From the NCBI GenBank assembly GCA_039591615.1, contig JBDHDH010000003.1, positions 1 to 64,000 of the forward strand: DNA of 64,000 bases, read 5' to 3'. Positions 45,599-55,005 of this stretch are shown here, piece after piece (within the stretch, counting starts at the first letter, position 1; every line of letters begins with the position of its first letter). The notes beneath the pieces were generated by a model, which worked only from the letters and a program-made list of their open reading frames with translations, did no database searches and was not told where the DNA came from. The position numbers and the translations under genes were made by a program. Source of the stretch: JBDHDH01 sp039591615. GTDB lineage: Bacteria; Gemmatimonadota; Gemmatimonadetes; Gemmatimonadales; GWC2-71-9.

Positions 45599-45998
45599 CG
45601 GACGCGCTGGCGAAACCGGCGTGACCCTCATCGAGACCATGCTCGCGCTCAGCATTCTGGGCGTCGTGCTCATGGGCCTGGGAGGACTCATGTTCCAGGC
45701 CGCCCGTCACACCCGGCAGTCCGCTGCAGTCGCGTACCGCAGCTCCGCGGTGACGACCGCGGAGGCGTGGAGTCGCGCCCTTCCATGGGACAGTGCACCG
45801 ACCGCCATCGGATGCGTGGACAGCCTCACGGCTGGCCAGCTGCTGTACACACGCTGCGTGGAGCTCCCGGTGAACACACCCCGGTACCAGCAGATCCGCG
45901 TGATCATATCGCCTATCGGAAGCCTCGTCGCCAGGGCGGATACGGTCACCATCGACCGGAATCGCGCGCGCTCACCGTCACCCTTCAACGCCAATTGA
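45567..45998 (+). CDS. PilV-like minor pseudopilin
   Basis: This 143-residue protein starts at a GTG inside the end of the preceding gene (32-base overlap). After a polar leader of about 18 residues comes the prepilin site G/VTLIET and a hydrophobic helix (MLALSILGVVLMGLGGLMF). The C-terminal part has a cysteine pair (IGCVDSL and YTRCVEL) probably forming a disulfide, as in PilV-type minor pilins. The long overlap and later TTGA overlap point to tight coupling with its neighbours. Confidence 0.75.
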   Translation: MRARSGSPAADGRAGETGVTLIETMLALSILGVVLMGLGGLMFQAARHTRQSAAVAYRSSAVTTAEAWSRALPWDSAPTAIGCVDSLTAGQLLYTRCVELPVNTPRYQQIRVIISPIGSLVARADTVTIDRNRARSPSPFNAN

Positions 45999-46819
45999 CC
46001 CGCCGCGGATTCACCCTCACCGAGCTCCTGATCGGCACCATCGTACTCGCGATCCTAGGTACGGTACTCGCTCGACTGCTCGTCAACGACTCACGATTCG
46101 TGAGTCGTCAAGACGCGATGATGAGCGCCCGACAGGCGTCAAGGGCAGCGTTGAACACCATGGTCGACGAGCTGCGCATGGTATCGGACGGCGGATTGAT
46201 CGCGGTCTCGACCGACAGCGTGCGGGTGCGGATGCCCTACGTTTTCGGCATGGCGTGCAACAGCGTGAGCGGAGACCTCATCTCCTCGCTCACGCCGCCC
46301 GACTCACTCATGTATGCCAACGCGAGTCCGGACGGGCTCGCTCGACGGTCCGGTACCAGCTACGTTTTCCTCTCCGGAATCTCCCTCACGCCGTCGTCCG
46401 ACATGGCGGCCTGCTCCAGCGACAGCATCCGGGTAGTGCCCGGAGGGAGCCTGGTTGAGATTGGTGGAATCTCCCCTCCCCAAATGCCCTCCCCTGGAAC
46501 CCTGATCTATCTCTTCCAGAACGTCACGTATCGCTTCGGCGCTTCCACCGATCTCCCCGGACGGATCGGGTTGTGGCGGAGGGCGGGATCGAGCCCGGAC
46601 GAAGAGCTCGTCACACCATTCGACACCCTCGCGGGGTTCCAATGTCTCGTGGGCCCCAATCTGCAAGCCCTGGATTGCCCGCCGCCGGGTGGGCTGTCAG
46701 CGGTCCGTGGTCTGGAGCTTCGCCTAGTGGGCGCGAGCGAGTACACGCCGCGAGGCGATTCCGGACCGCAGACGTTCAACCTCGCGACCCGGGTGACGTT
46801 CCTGAACAAGGTGAACTGA
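45995..46819 (+). CDS. PilW-like minor pseudopilin
   Basis: This protein of about 274 residues has the prepilin site RRG/FTLTELLIG right at the start and a hydrophobic helix (TIVLAILGTVLARLLV). The later part contains cysteines (GMACNSV, MAACSSD, FQCLVG, LDCPPPG) likely to form disulfides. The only start close to the leader is a TTG at 45995 that overlaps the pilV-like stop (TTGA). The frame is also open upstream to 45767, without a sensible start. It matches the PilW-like third gene of minor pilin clusters. Confidence 0.75.
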   Translation: MTRRGFTLTELLIGTIVLAILGTVLARLLVNDSRFVSRQDAMMSARQASRAALNTMVDELRMVSDGGLIAVSTDSVRVRMPYVFGMACNSVSGDLISSLTPPDSLMYANASPDGLARRSGTSYVFLSGISLTPSSDMAACSSDSIRVVPGGSLVEIGGISPPQMPSPGTLIYLFQNVTYRFGASTDLPGRIGLWRRAGSSPDEELVTPFDTLAGFQCLVGPNLQALDCPPPGGLSAVRGLELRLVGASEYTPRGDSGPQTFNLATRVTFLNKVN

Positions 46820-47901
46820 TGCGCGGGAACGACCGGGGTTTCGCACTGCCGATCACCATCTTCATCGTCACGCTCGTGACAATCATGCTCTCGGCGATCC
46901 TCGTCCGGGTCGCTGCCGACCGTCGGATCGCCGAGTCGACCGGCGCAAGTGTCGATGCCGTCGCCATCGCACACAGCGGTCTCCAGCGTTATTTCTCGCA
47001 TTACGACTCTCTCGCCGTGCGGCCCCCCGACGGTGACTCCGTGCGATTCAACGTCACGGGCGGTTACGCGGACGTTGTCGCCCACTTCGTCAGGCGGCCC
47101 GCTGACTCGCTAGAGAACCAGACATACGTCGTCCGTTCCATGGGACGCGTCATCGTTCCCACACAGGGCTCCGATCCCCAGGCCGTGAGGCGGGTCGCGC
47201 AGTTCGCCCAGTGGCAGACCGGAAACATCGACGACGTTCCCGGAGCGTTTACCGCGCCGAACGGCGTCCGGAGAACGGCCGGTGGAGTAGTCGAGATCTT
47301 GGGGAATGACCAATGCGCCACACCGACAACTGCCAAGATCGGCCTCCGCGCCCCCAACGGACCACTTCCCGATCCGCTCGCAGCTTCAACTATCCAGGGT
47401 GCGAGTCCACCACCATGCTGTCCGCATTCACAGAGCGTCTGGGAGGGTGGAAACGGAAACGACGTTGCCATTGAGACCAACATCGACTGGCTGTCTATTG
47501 TCGCTGGCGACTTCGTGCCGGACTACACCAGTCCGCAGCTCGAGAACTGGAACTGGTCATCCCAGATGATCACGGGCGACCTGACCCTCGAAGATACCTG
47601 GGGATCGGGACTGCTCATCGTGACGGGCGATCTCGAGCTCCGCGGCGTCAGCGTCGATTGGTTCGGCATCATCCTCGTCGGCGGCGAGATTGAGTTCAAC
47701 GCCGTCACCAACTTCATTCGTGGCCTCGTCGTGAGTGGGCTCGACGAGCTCCTCGCTGGTACCAACCCGCCGCGCGGCGACTTGGGCGGAACCACCATCC
47801 GCATTTGGTACGATTCGTGCCACGTCACGGACGCGCTGCGGTCGCTCACAGGGTTCTCCCCCATCGCGAACGCGTGGGTGGACAACTGGGCGACCTACTG
47901 A
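46819..47901 (+). CDS. PilX-like pseudopilin with beta-helix-like C-terminal domain (copy 1)
   Basis: This 360-residue protein has a leader MRGNDRG/FALPITIFIVTLV with the prepilin-like Gly-Phe junction and hydrophobic helix; the usual glutamate at +5 is absent (FALPI), as in PilX-type proteins. Next comes a helical region (DRRIAESTGASVDAVAIAHSGLQRYF). The C-terminal half holds repeated short strands (TGDLTLEDTWGSGLLIVTGDL, FGIILVGGEIEFNA, RGLVVSGLDEL) suggestive of a beta-helix or stacked beta structure. It ends NAWVDNWATY. The ATG overlaps the previous stop (TGATG). It is a tandem paralogue of the next gene. Confidence 0.75.
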   Translation: MRGNDRGFALPITIFIVTLVTIMLSAILVRVAADRRIAESTGASVDAVAIAHSGLQRYFSHYDSLAVRPPDGDSVRFNVTGGYADVVAHFVRRPADSLENQTYVVRSMGRVIVPTQGSDPQAVRRVAQFAQWQTGNIDDVPGAFTAPNGVRRTAGGVVEILGNDQCATPTTAKIGLRAPNGPLPDPLAASTIQGASPPPCCPHSQSVWEGGNGNDVAIETNIDWLSIVAGDFVPDYTSPQLENWNWSSQMITGDLTLEDTWGSGLLIVTGDLELRGVSVDWFGIILVGGEIEFNAVTNFIRGLVVSGLDELLAGTNPPRGDLGGTTIRIWYDSCHVTDALRSLTGFSPIANAWVDNWATY

Positions 47902-47946
47902 GGCGAAGCATCATGCAGTCGTTACGTGACTGGAGAGACCGTCCTG

Positions 47947-48999
47947 ATGACGAGGCCGCATCGAGAAGCAGGCTTTGCACTGCCAATCACCGTTTTCATT
48001 GTGACGCTCGTCACTTTGATGCTGGCCGCGATCTTCGTACGCGTCGAGGCCGACCGCCGCATTGCCGAATCGAGCGGCTCGAGCGTCGACGCGATCGCCA
48101 TTGCACATAGCGGTCTTCAGCGGTATTTCGCCCACTACGATACCCTGGGCTCCCGCCCCCCCGACGGTGACTCCCTCCGTCTAAACGTCACAGGGGGATT
48201 TGCAGACGTCGTCGCACACTTCGTCCAACGCCCAGCCGACAGCATTGCGAACCTGACGTACCTCGTTCGATCAACGGGACGCCTCATCCAGCCCACCCAG
48301 GGTTCGGACCCCCAGGCGCAGCGTACCGTTGCTCAATTTGCCCAATGGCAAACTGGAACCCTGGATGTCGTCGCGGCGTTCACCGCAGCGAACCGCTTCG
48401 ACGATCCCGACGAGGACGATCCCACACTCGACATTCGGGGAGTCGATCAGTGCGGGGTACGGCCAGCCACGACCGGTATCCGAGTGCCCGGGTCCCCGCC
48501 ATCCTATCCGCCCATCGTGACGGGTTCTCCAGCAGTGAGCGGCGGAGGAAACGGAACCGGTGTGGCGGGCGAAACCGATATCGACTGGAACGCCGTGATC
48601 GCAGGCGGCTTCCTGCCCGATTATACCGCCCTGATCAATCTCGATACCTGGTCGTCCTATTTTATTAATGGTGATGCAACCCTCAATACGGCGTCAGGGA
48701 GCGGTCTCCTCGTCGTAACCGGGGACCTCACCCTCGGCGGAGCGGGATCGTCGTGGCGCGGCGTCATCCTCGTGGGCGGTAGGATCATCTTCAGTGGAAC
48801 CCTCAACGATCTCCGTGGCGTCGTCGTTTCGGGCCTGGAGTACATGAGTGGGGGAACGCCGCCCACCGGCTATTGGGGACCCGAAGATACCACGACCCGC
48901 ATTTGGTACCACTCCTGTTACGTGGACAGCGCTCTCACTGCCGTCTCCGGCTTCGCCCCCATCCCCAACGCATGGATCGACAACTGGGCCACCTACTGA
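47947..48999 (+). CDS. PilX-like pseudopilin with beta-helix-like C-terminal domain (copy 2)
   Basis: This 350-residue paralogue of the previous gene has a nearly identical N-terminal part (AGFALPITVFIVTLVTLML, RVEADRRIAESSGSSVDAIAIAHSGLQRYF), the same RPPDGDS and ADVVAHFV segments, and a matching C-terminal end (GFAPIPNAWIDNWATY). The middle and strand-rich part (SGLLVVTGDLTLGG, WRGVILVGGRIIFSG) have diverged. The ATG at 47947 with GGAGAG upstream is preferred to a GTG at 47926. It closes the pseudopilin run; the next 222 bases have no gene. No pilus motor or secretin gene is in the window. Confidence 0.75.
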   Translation: MTRPHREAGFALPITVFIVTLVTLMLAAIFVRVEADRRIAESSGSSVDAIAIAHSGLQRYFAHYDTLGSRPPDGDSLRLNVTGGFADVVAHFVQRPADSIANLTYLVRSTGRLIQPTQGSDPQAQRTVAQFAQWQTGTLDVVAAFTAANRFDDPDEDDPTLDIRGVDQCGVRPATTGIRVPGSPPSYPPIVTGSPAVSGGGNGTGVAGETDIDWNAVIAGGFLPDYTALINLDTWSSYFINGDATLNTASGSGLLVVTGDLTLGGAGSSWRGVILVGGRIIFSGTLNDLRGVVVSGLEYMSGGTPPTGYWGPEDTTTRIWYHSCYVDSALTAVSGFAPIPNAWIDNWATY

Positions 49000-49221
49000 C
49001 CGTGTGAGGCCCCAGGCCCGCTCGGCCGCACCGAGCATCCCGAACCGGAACGCACATTGGTGAGTGCCCTTCTTACCTGGGCTATCCTCGAGCCCGCGCG
49101 AAACGCACCACGACACCGAACCGTCCACGTGCCACATCATCCACCCAAGGACAACCCAACACTCGCCCCACTAGATTCGATCTACGCGCCGCGATAACAT
49201 TCCGCCGACACGAAGGCCCAT

Positions 49222-49869
49222 ATGAAGAAGACGGTCGCGCTCACCCCGCTAGCGGGTGGCTTCCTGCTACCGGTCATCCTCTCTCTCGGGATCCTGGGAT
49301 GTGGACGGAGTACCCCCGGCGGCGCATCTCCGTACCGTGGGACGATCCTCCCAACACCCTGGCCCAAAGTCGATTTCAGCCTCACGGCTACCGACGGCGA
49401 GCGGTTCGATTTTCGCCGGGAGACCGAAGGCTTCGTGACGCTCTTGTTCTTTGGGTACACCTCCTGTCCCGACATCTGCCCCGTACACATGGCGAATATC
49501 GCTGCGGTATTGGGGAAGCTCCCGCCAACCATCACCAATCAGGTGAAGGTGGTGTTCGTCTCCACCGATCCCGCGCGGGACAAGCCCGAACGCATCCGGG
49601 AGTGGCTCGACCATTTCGACGCCGATTTCATCGGGCTGCGTGGCTCGCTCGAAACGGTCAATGCCATTCAGCAAGAGATCGGCCTACCCCCTGCTGTCGC
49701 GGCGAGATCAGAAGGCGAAGAGCACACAGTCGGCCACGCCGCTCAGGTGATCGCCTACACTCGCGACGACTCGGCCCATGTCGTCTATCCGTTCGGCACG
49801 CGCCAGACCGATTGGGCACACGACCTCCCGAAGCTGGTTGTGGAAGATTGGGAAGGTGAGATGCCATGA
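49222..49869 (+). CDS. SCO1/SenC family copper protein, lipoprotein
   Basis: This 215-residue thioredoxin-fold protein has a signal peptide with lipobox LGILGC (Cys27) and the SCO copper site: CPDIC (Cys82, Cys86) and a distal histidine in VGHAAQVIAY (His172). GYTSCPDICP and FVSTDPARDKPE are family hallmarks. SCO proteins deliver copper to, or reduce, the CuA site of cytochrome c oxidase, from the outer face of the membrane. It overlaps the ctaG gene by four bases, which supports that role: both serve oxidase assembly. The oxidase subunits themselves are outside the window. Confidence 0.93.
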   Translation: MKKTVALTPLAGGFLLPVILSLGILGCGRSTPGGASPYRGTILPTPWPKVDFSLTATDGERFDFRRETEGFVTLLFFGYTSCPDICPVHMANIAAVLGKLPPTITNQVKVVFVSTDPARDKPERIREWLDHFDADFIGLRGSLETVNAIQQEIGLPPAVAARSEGEEHTVGHAAQVIAYTRDDSAHVVYPFGTRQTDWAHDLPKLVVEDWEGEMP

Positions 49870-50720
49870 CCTGGTGGTGCTCGGCACAGGGCATCCCGTG
49901 GGACTGGACCTGGCGACCCTATCCCGGCGTTTGGCTCTTCATCGGCGTGCTGGTGGCAGGCTACATCGCAGCGCTGCAGAGGTGGAGGCCAGATCCCCTC
50001 GTCGGAGACCAGGACTCACTCCAACGCGCTCACATCGCCTCGTTCTCCGCTGGCATCCTGGTGCTGTGGATCGCCGCAGACTGGCCGGTCGGCGCGTTGG
50101 GAGCCGGCTACCTGGTGAGCCTCCACACGCTACAGTACCTGTTGTTCGCCCTCGTTGCGCCGCCGCTCCTGCTCCAGGGCATCCCTCGGTGGGTGCTGCG
50201 GGAAATTCTACGAACGCGCTGGATTGGGATGCTCGCGCGCGGGCTGAGCCGGCCTCTTCTGGCCTTTGTTGTCTTCAATGTGGCCATGCTGGGCACCCAC
50301 CTTCCGGCCGTGGTGGACGGCCTAGGGGGAAGCCAGTTTGGATCCTTCGGGATGGACATGGCGTGGCTCGTCTCCGGCATCGCCTTTTGGTGGCCCGTGA
50401 TGGGACTGCTCCCGGAGCCCCATCACCTCTCGTACCCTGCGAGGATCGTCTATCTGATTCTCAACGTCTTCATTCCAACGGTGCCCGCTGCCTTCCTCAC
50501 CTTCGCCGACTACCCCATCTACTCGCTGTACGAGCTGGCTCCACCGGTGCATGGCATCTCCGCCACCACCGACCAGCAGCTCGCCGGTCTCACAATGAAG
50601 GTCGTGGGCGGACTGATCATCTTCGGTACGGCGAGTGTGTTGTTCTTCCGATGGCACCGGCGGGAAGACGACGGCACCACGCAGTCGCTGGTCATCCCGA
50701 GCCTGCGCCCGGGATCATGA
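49866..50720 (+). CDS. ctaG: CtaG-type cytochrome c oxidase assembly factor (caa3)
   Basis: This 284-residue membrane protein has about seven helices and belongs to the Bacillus-type CtaG family (distinct from the Cox11 type). Family features include RAHIASFSAGILVLW, LHTLQYLLFALVAPPLLLQG split over residues 80-100, FNVAMLGTHLPAVVD and WWPVMGLLPEPHHLSYPARI. Conserved histidines in these segments are thought to bind copper. It is required for caa3-type oxidase assembly in Bacillus. The start overlaps the SCO1 stop (ATGA), making a two-gene oxidase-assembly unit. Confidence 0.88.
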   Translation: MTWWCSAQGIPWDWTWRPYPGVWLFIGVLVAGYIAALQRWRPDPLVGDQDSLQRAHIASFSAGILVLWIAADWPVGALGAGYLVSLHTLQYLLFALVAPPLLLQGIPRWVLREILRTRWIGMLARGLSRPLLAFVVFNVAMLGTHLPAVVDGLGGSQFGSFGMDMAWLVSGIAFWWPVMGLLPEPHHLSYPARIVYLILNVFIPTVPAAFLTFADYPIYSLYELAPPVHGISATTDQQLAGLTMKVVGGLIIFGTASVLFFRWHRREDDGTTQSLVIPSLRPGS

Positions 50721-50865
50721 CGAGAGCAGACGCACATCCCAAGGTCGTGGAGGTCGCCTCGGACGCTACGGGAAGCCCCGGCGAGCGGAGAACGACGCCC
50801 GGGCATCGGAGGATCAACTCTTGCCTCGCGGCCGCTGGTCTACAACGCAACCCGGCTCGACGCCC

Positions 50866-52314
50866 TCACGCCATCTCGTCTAACACCGCCGTCAACAGCT
50901 CGTAAAAGCGGCCCACCGACGCGACGTGCACACGCTCGTCGGGCGAGTGCGGGAATTCGATCTGGGGTCCAAAGGAGATCATGTCGAGCCCCGGGACCTT
51001 CTTGCCGATGATGCCGCATTCGAGCCCGGCGTGGATTGCCTTCACGCCCGGTTTCCGTCCCAGCGCTGTTTCGTGAACCCGCTGCACGATTGCGAGCAGC
51101 GGCGACCCGAGGTCGGGTTTCCACCCGGGATAGGCCTCGTCCTCCTCGACGGCGGCGCCGGCCAGCCCGGCAGTGGCTCGGATGCGCCGGCGCAGGGCCT
51201 CGAGCGCGCTGTCCACCGACGATCGCGAGCTCATCTTCACCACCACGGTCCCGTCGCGCGTCGCCACCTTGGCCAGGTTCGTACTCGTTTCGACCAGGTC
51301 GGGGATGGCGTAGCTCATCGCCAGCACGCCGTGCGGCAGGCTGTTCAGCAACTCCAGCACCGTGCGTGATGCGTGCTCGTCCCACGCCGTCGCCGTCTCG
51401 CCGTCCTCCATTGTGCATCGCAGATCCGGGTCGGCGGGGGCGAACTCGGCTCGGACGGCATCCATCTCCACGCGCAGCGCCGCCCCGAACCGCTCGCGCT
51501 CCGCGCCATCCACCACGACCGTGGCCGACGCTTCGCGCGGAATGGCGTTGTGGGCGCTCCCGCCCGCAACGCCAGCCAGCCGCACCGGCGCGATCTGCGC
51601 CGCGCTCCAGAGCGCGCGGGCCAGGAGCTGAATAGCGTTGCCGCGCTGAAGATGGATGTCCACACCGGAATGCCCGCCGCGTAGACCGGCGAGACCGACG
51701 CGCAGCACCTGTGCGCCAGCTGGCACCGCCTCGTCCCGCACGGGCACCGCGAGCACGCTGTCCCCACCGCCCGCGCATCCCACGTACAACACACCTTCTT
51801 CTTCGGAATCGAGATTGATGAGGCGGGTACCGCGCAACATTCCGCCGTCGAGCTGAGCGGCCCCCGTGAGGCCGCTCTCCTCATCGACGGTGAAGAGCAG
51901 CTCGAGCGGTCCGTGCGCCAGATCGGTTGCCTCGGCCAGCGCGAGCATGGCCGCCACGCCGACCCCGTTGTCGGAGCCGAGCGTCGTCCCCGTCGCCTTC
52001 AAGTAATCCCCTTCGCGCCGCGGCCGGATGGGATCCCTGGTGAAGTCGTGTGCCACATCCGAGTTCTTCTCGTTCACCATGTCCAGGTGGGACTGGAGAA
52101 TCGTGATCGGCGCGTCGGTGCGCCCCGGCGTTCCCGGCTTTCGGAGTACGATGTTGCCGGCGGCGTCGGTGTCGTGTGCGAGACCCGTCCGCCCGGCAAC
52201 CTCGAGGACGTATTCCCGCATGCGGGCCTCGTTTTTCGAGCCGCGCGGAATCGTGAGAATGGTGTCGAAGTGGCCCCAAAGAGCCTCAGGCGCGAGATCG
52301 GCGACGAACGTCAT
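50866..52314 (-). CDS. pepD: Aminoacyl-histidine dipeptidase (PepD), M20 family
   Basis: This 482-residue zinc peptidase matches E. coli PepD, which cleaves Xaa-His dipeptides in the cytoplasm. Metal and catalytic residues are visible: LQSHLDMV near 74 (zinc His, catalytic Asp), GSDNGVGVA near 113 (bridging Asp), TVDEESGLTGA near 142 (catalytic Glu and zinc Glu), NLDSEEEG near 167 (zinc Asp) and FPHSPDERVHV near 455 (zinc His). GGHSGVDIHLQRGNA is in the dimerisation lid. It diverges from the OPT transporter gene, with which it probably forms a peptide-use pair: uptake and hydrolysis. Confidence 0.93.
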   Translation of the reverse strand: MTFVADLAPEALWGHFDTILTIPRGSKNEARMREYVLEVAGRTGLAHDTDAAGNIVLRKPGTPGRTDAPITILQSHLDMVNEKNSDVAHDFTRDPIRPRREGDYLKATGTTLGSDNGVGVAAMLALAEATDLAHGPLELLFTVDEESGLTGAAQLDGGMLRGTRLINLDSEEEGVLYVGCAGGGDSVLAVPVRDEAVPAGAQVLRVGLAGLRGGHSGVDIHLQRGNAIQLLARALWSAAQIAPVRLAGVAGGSAHNAIPREASATVVVDGAERERFGAALRVEMDAVRAEFAPADPDLRCTMEDGETATAWDEHASRTVLELLNSLPHGVLAMSYAIPDLVETSTNLAKVATRDGTVVVKMSSRSSVDSALEALRRRIRATAGLAGAAVEEDEAYPGWKPDLGSPLLAIVQRVHETALGRKPGVKAIHAGLECGIIGKKVPGLDMISFGPQIEFPHSPDERVHVASVGRFYELLTAVLDEMA

Positions 52315-52421
52315 GTGATATCTCCCGGTTCAGGCCGGAAAATACAGCGAACGCCTCCGTTTGACAGTCCTCCGGAACGGGCGCTACTATGTGCCGTCTT
52401 TCTCCGACCTCCAGAGGGCTC

Positions 52422-54404
52422 ATGGCGGACAAACCGTTCCGGCCGTTCGTACCGGCCTCGGAGCAGCTTCCTGAATTGACATTCAAGGCGCTCGCGTTGG
52501 GCGTCGTCATGGCCGTGGCGCTTGGCGCCGCCAACGCGTATGTGGGCATGCGCGCCGGGCTCACCGTAGCCGCCACCTTTCCCGCCGCGGTCGTCGCGAT
52601 GGCTGTCCTTCGCATCTTCCGCGGCTCGATCCTCGAGGAGAACATCGCACGTACCACCGCCTCGGTCGGCGAGGCGCTCGTGGCGGGCGCCATCTTCACG
52701 ATTCCCGCGTTTCTGATCAGCGGGGCCTGGGACGAACTGCTCTACTTCCAGAGCACCGCAATCATGCTCGTGGGCGGTGTGCTGGGCGTGCTTTTCGTGA
52801 TCGTGCTTCGGCGCACGCTGGTGGTCGAGGCGGACCTGCCTTTCCCCGAGAGCGTGGCGGCGAGCGAAATCGTGAAGGCGGGCCAGGGGCACCAGACGGG
52901 TGCCTCATATCTGTTCGGCGCCATGGGCATCGCCGGTCTCTGGGAGCTCCTGAAGAACCCGAACGGCATGCAGTTCGTCCGGGACAGCACGACCGGGTTC
53001 GTCGAATTCGGCAGCTCCACGATCAACCTCCTGCAGCAGCGGTTTGAGTACGCGGGCGGCATCCTCCTCGCCACACCGTCAGCCTCGCCGATGCTCATGG
53101 GCGTCGGGTACATCGTGGGCACGCGCATCTCGGCGGTCCTGTTCAGCGGTGCCGTGCTGGGCTGGCTCCTGTTGGTGCCCCTGGCGCTCTTCCTGAACCC
53201 GGGGCTCACCACGGCGCTCGGGCCAGACCAGACACTTTCCGACCTCGCCAACGAGGTCTGGTCGCGCCAGATCCGGCCCTTGGCCGTGGGTGCGATGATC
53301 GTGGCGGCGTTCTATACGCTGTTCAACCTGCGGCGCTCGCTGATCGCCGGCATTAGCAAAGCGCTGGGGCACATCACGCTGGGCGCGACGGCGGCTGCCG
53401 AGCGGACCGAGATCGACCTCGACTTCAAGAAGGTCTTCATCGCGATCGGGGTTGTGTCCATCGCGACCTTCTTCCTGTACCTACACTTCTCGGAATCGAT
53501 CATCGGAGCCCTCGTGCTGACCGTGGTCATGGTGGTCATCGGCTTCCTGTTCGCCGCGGTCGCCGGCTACTTGGTGGCCCTGATCGGGAGCTCGAACAAT
53601 CCGATCTCCGGCCTCACGCTCAGCGCGCTGATCATCGCCGCGGTCCTGATGGTCTTCCTCGGGTTGACCGACGTGCACGGGGTCGCCGCCGTGCTCGGCA
53701 TCGCCGGCGTCGTCTGCTGCGCCGCCGGGATCGCGGGCGACATGATGCAGGATCTCAAGGTCGGGCACATTCTCGGCGGCAGCCCGTGGCGGATGCAGGC
53801 CGGCGAGCTGGTCGGTGTGGTGTTCGCCGCGGCCGTAATGACCTTCCCGCTGATCGCGCTGCACCGCGTGTACACGATCGGATCGGCTGAGCTTCCCGCG
53901 CCGCAGGCGGGGCTCATGGCACTGATGGCCAACGGCATCGTGGCCGGCGACATGGCATGGCCGCTCGTCATCACGGGCATGTTCCTCGCCATCGGACTGA
54001 TCCTGATTTCGGCGCCGGCACCCATGCTCATCGCCGTGGGGATGTACCTGCCGTTTCAGTCGACCGCCGCCATCTTCGCAGGCGGCATCGTGCGCTGGCT
54101 GTTCACCGTCCACGCCAAGCGGCGGGGCATGTCGGACGACGAACGCGCCCGGGGCGAGAACACCGGTGTCTTGCTCTCGTCCGGGTTCATCGCCGGGGAG
54201 TCCCTCATGGCGGTGATTCTTGCGCTTCTGGTGATCGGCGGAGATTTCGCCCCGTGGCTGCTGGCGTTCCAGCGGCTAACCGCCGGGATTGAGCCCAGCT
54301 TCTGGTTGAGCCTTGCTGCCTATCCGCTCGTGATCTACCTGCTCGTCTTCTTCGCAGTGCGGAAGGGTCGCGAGGGCGGGATGCCGGCCACGAAGGTCGA
54401 GTAG
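52422..54404 (+). CDS. OPT family oligopeptide transporter
   Basis: This 660-residue membrane protein has about 14-16 helices. It shows OPT features: LGAANAYVGMRAGLTVAATFPAAV split over residues 28-51, a PFPESVAASEIVKAG segment near 142, and SSNNPISGLTLSALI near 398, the best OPT signature. Family members import peptides or metal-chelator complexes with protons. The ATG at 52422 with AGAGGG upstream is preferred to the longer frame from 52389. Its neighbours (a dipeptidase on one side and a PqqD-like protein on the other) favour peptides as the substrate. Confidence 0.92.
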   Translation: MADKPFRPFVPASEQLPELTFKALALGVVMAVALGAANAYVGMRAGLTVAATFPAAVVAMAVLRIFRGSILEENIARTTASVGEALVAGAIFTIPAFLISGAWDELLYFQSTAIMLVGGVLGVLFVIVLRRTLVVEADLPFPESVAASEIVKAGQGHQTGASYLFGAMGIAGLWELLKNPNGMQFVRDSTTGFVEFGSSTINLLQQRFEYAGGILLATPSASPMLMGVGYIVGTRISAVLFSGAVLGWLLLVPLALFLNPGLTTALGPDQTLSDLANEVWSRQIRPLAVGAMIVAAFYTLFNLRRSLIAGISKALGHITLGATAAAERTEIDLDFKKVFIAIGVVSIATFFLYLHFSESIIGALVLTVVMVVIGFLFAAVAGYLVALIGSSNNPISGLTLSALIIAAVLMVFLGLTDVHGVAAVLGIAGVVCCAAGIAGDMMQDLKVGHILGGSPWRMQAGELVGVVFAAAVMTFPLIALHRVYTIGSAELPAPQAGLMALMANGIVAGDMAWPLVITGMFLAIGLILISAPAPMLIAVGMYLPFQSTAAIFAGGIVRWLFTVHAKRRGMSDDERARGENTGVLLSSGFIAGESLMAVILALLVIGGDFAPWLLAFQRLTAGIEPSFWLSLAAYPLVIYLLVFFAVRKGREGGMPATKVE

Positions 54405-54477
54405 CAGCGGCCGATCAGGGCCCGGCCGCCTCCGCTCGGCGGGGGCAGCCCGGCCTTTCGGCGTAAGGAGACCCCTC

Positions 54478-54852
54478 GTGGGACGCCGCCGACGCGATGC
54501 CGACCTGCAGGACGTGAACCTCCTGGAGCTGGTCCCCGTACGACTCGCGGAATGGGAGGAGATCGACGGCCGCGTGCTGGTGCATCGACCGCGGCCTGCC
54601 GGGCGGGGGGTGCGAGCGGTCATGCACCGGCTCTTCTATCATCTCTCGGCGCGCCGAATCCGGCTCGACGATGTCGGGTCGTTCACCTGGCGCGAGCTGG
54701 ACGGCGAGCAGTCTGTCGAGATGATCGCGCGGAAGCTCCGGGCCGAGTTCGGGGAGCGCGTCGAGCCCGCCGAAGAGCGGCTGGGTCACATGGTACGGGT
54801 CCTGCACCGTGAGGAGCTCATCGCGTACCCGGGTTGGGATGAGGGGCCATGA
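54478..54852 (+). CDS. Orphan PqqD-like (RRE) protein
   Basis: This 124-residue protein has a PqqD-like domain over about residues 45-120: a winged-helix-turn-helix pattern with SFTWRELDGEQSVEMIA and LGHMVRVLHREELI. Such domains bind leader peptides in peptide-modifying pathways, or peptides in general. No PQQ synthesis gene, radical SAM enzyme or evident precursor peptide lies near. It begins at GTG 54478 with a strong AAGGAGA site, 73 bases after the OPT gene, so it is probably cotranscribed with the transporter. It might tune transport or bind imported peptides; that is a guess from location. Confidence 0.72.
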   Translation: MGRRRRDADLQDVNLLELVPVRLAEWEEIDGRVLVHRPRPAGRGVRAVMHRLFYHLSARRIRLDDVGSFTWRELDGEQSVEMIARKLRAEFGERVEPAEERLGHMVRVLHREELIAYPGWDEGP

Positions 54853-55005
54853 ATTACCCGATCCGACGGGGATTCCAGCCGGCGTTGATTCGGATCGTCA
54901 TTCCAGAGGCAGGACGTACACCACCTGCTCGACGCGCCCCGGCGTGTCCAGGTTCGAGACGGCACCGCCGGCTGGCGTGTTGAGGCAGCCCACCGTTCTC
55001 GATGA

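Noticed and set aside
50866..54852. Possible horizontally acquired block (pepD, OPT, PqqD-like) with richer GC
   Set aside because: The impression of higher GC at third positions was not computed, no mobile element or tRNA flanks it, and the genes are common in this kind of genome.
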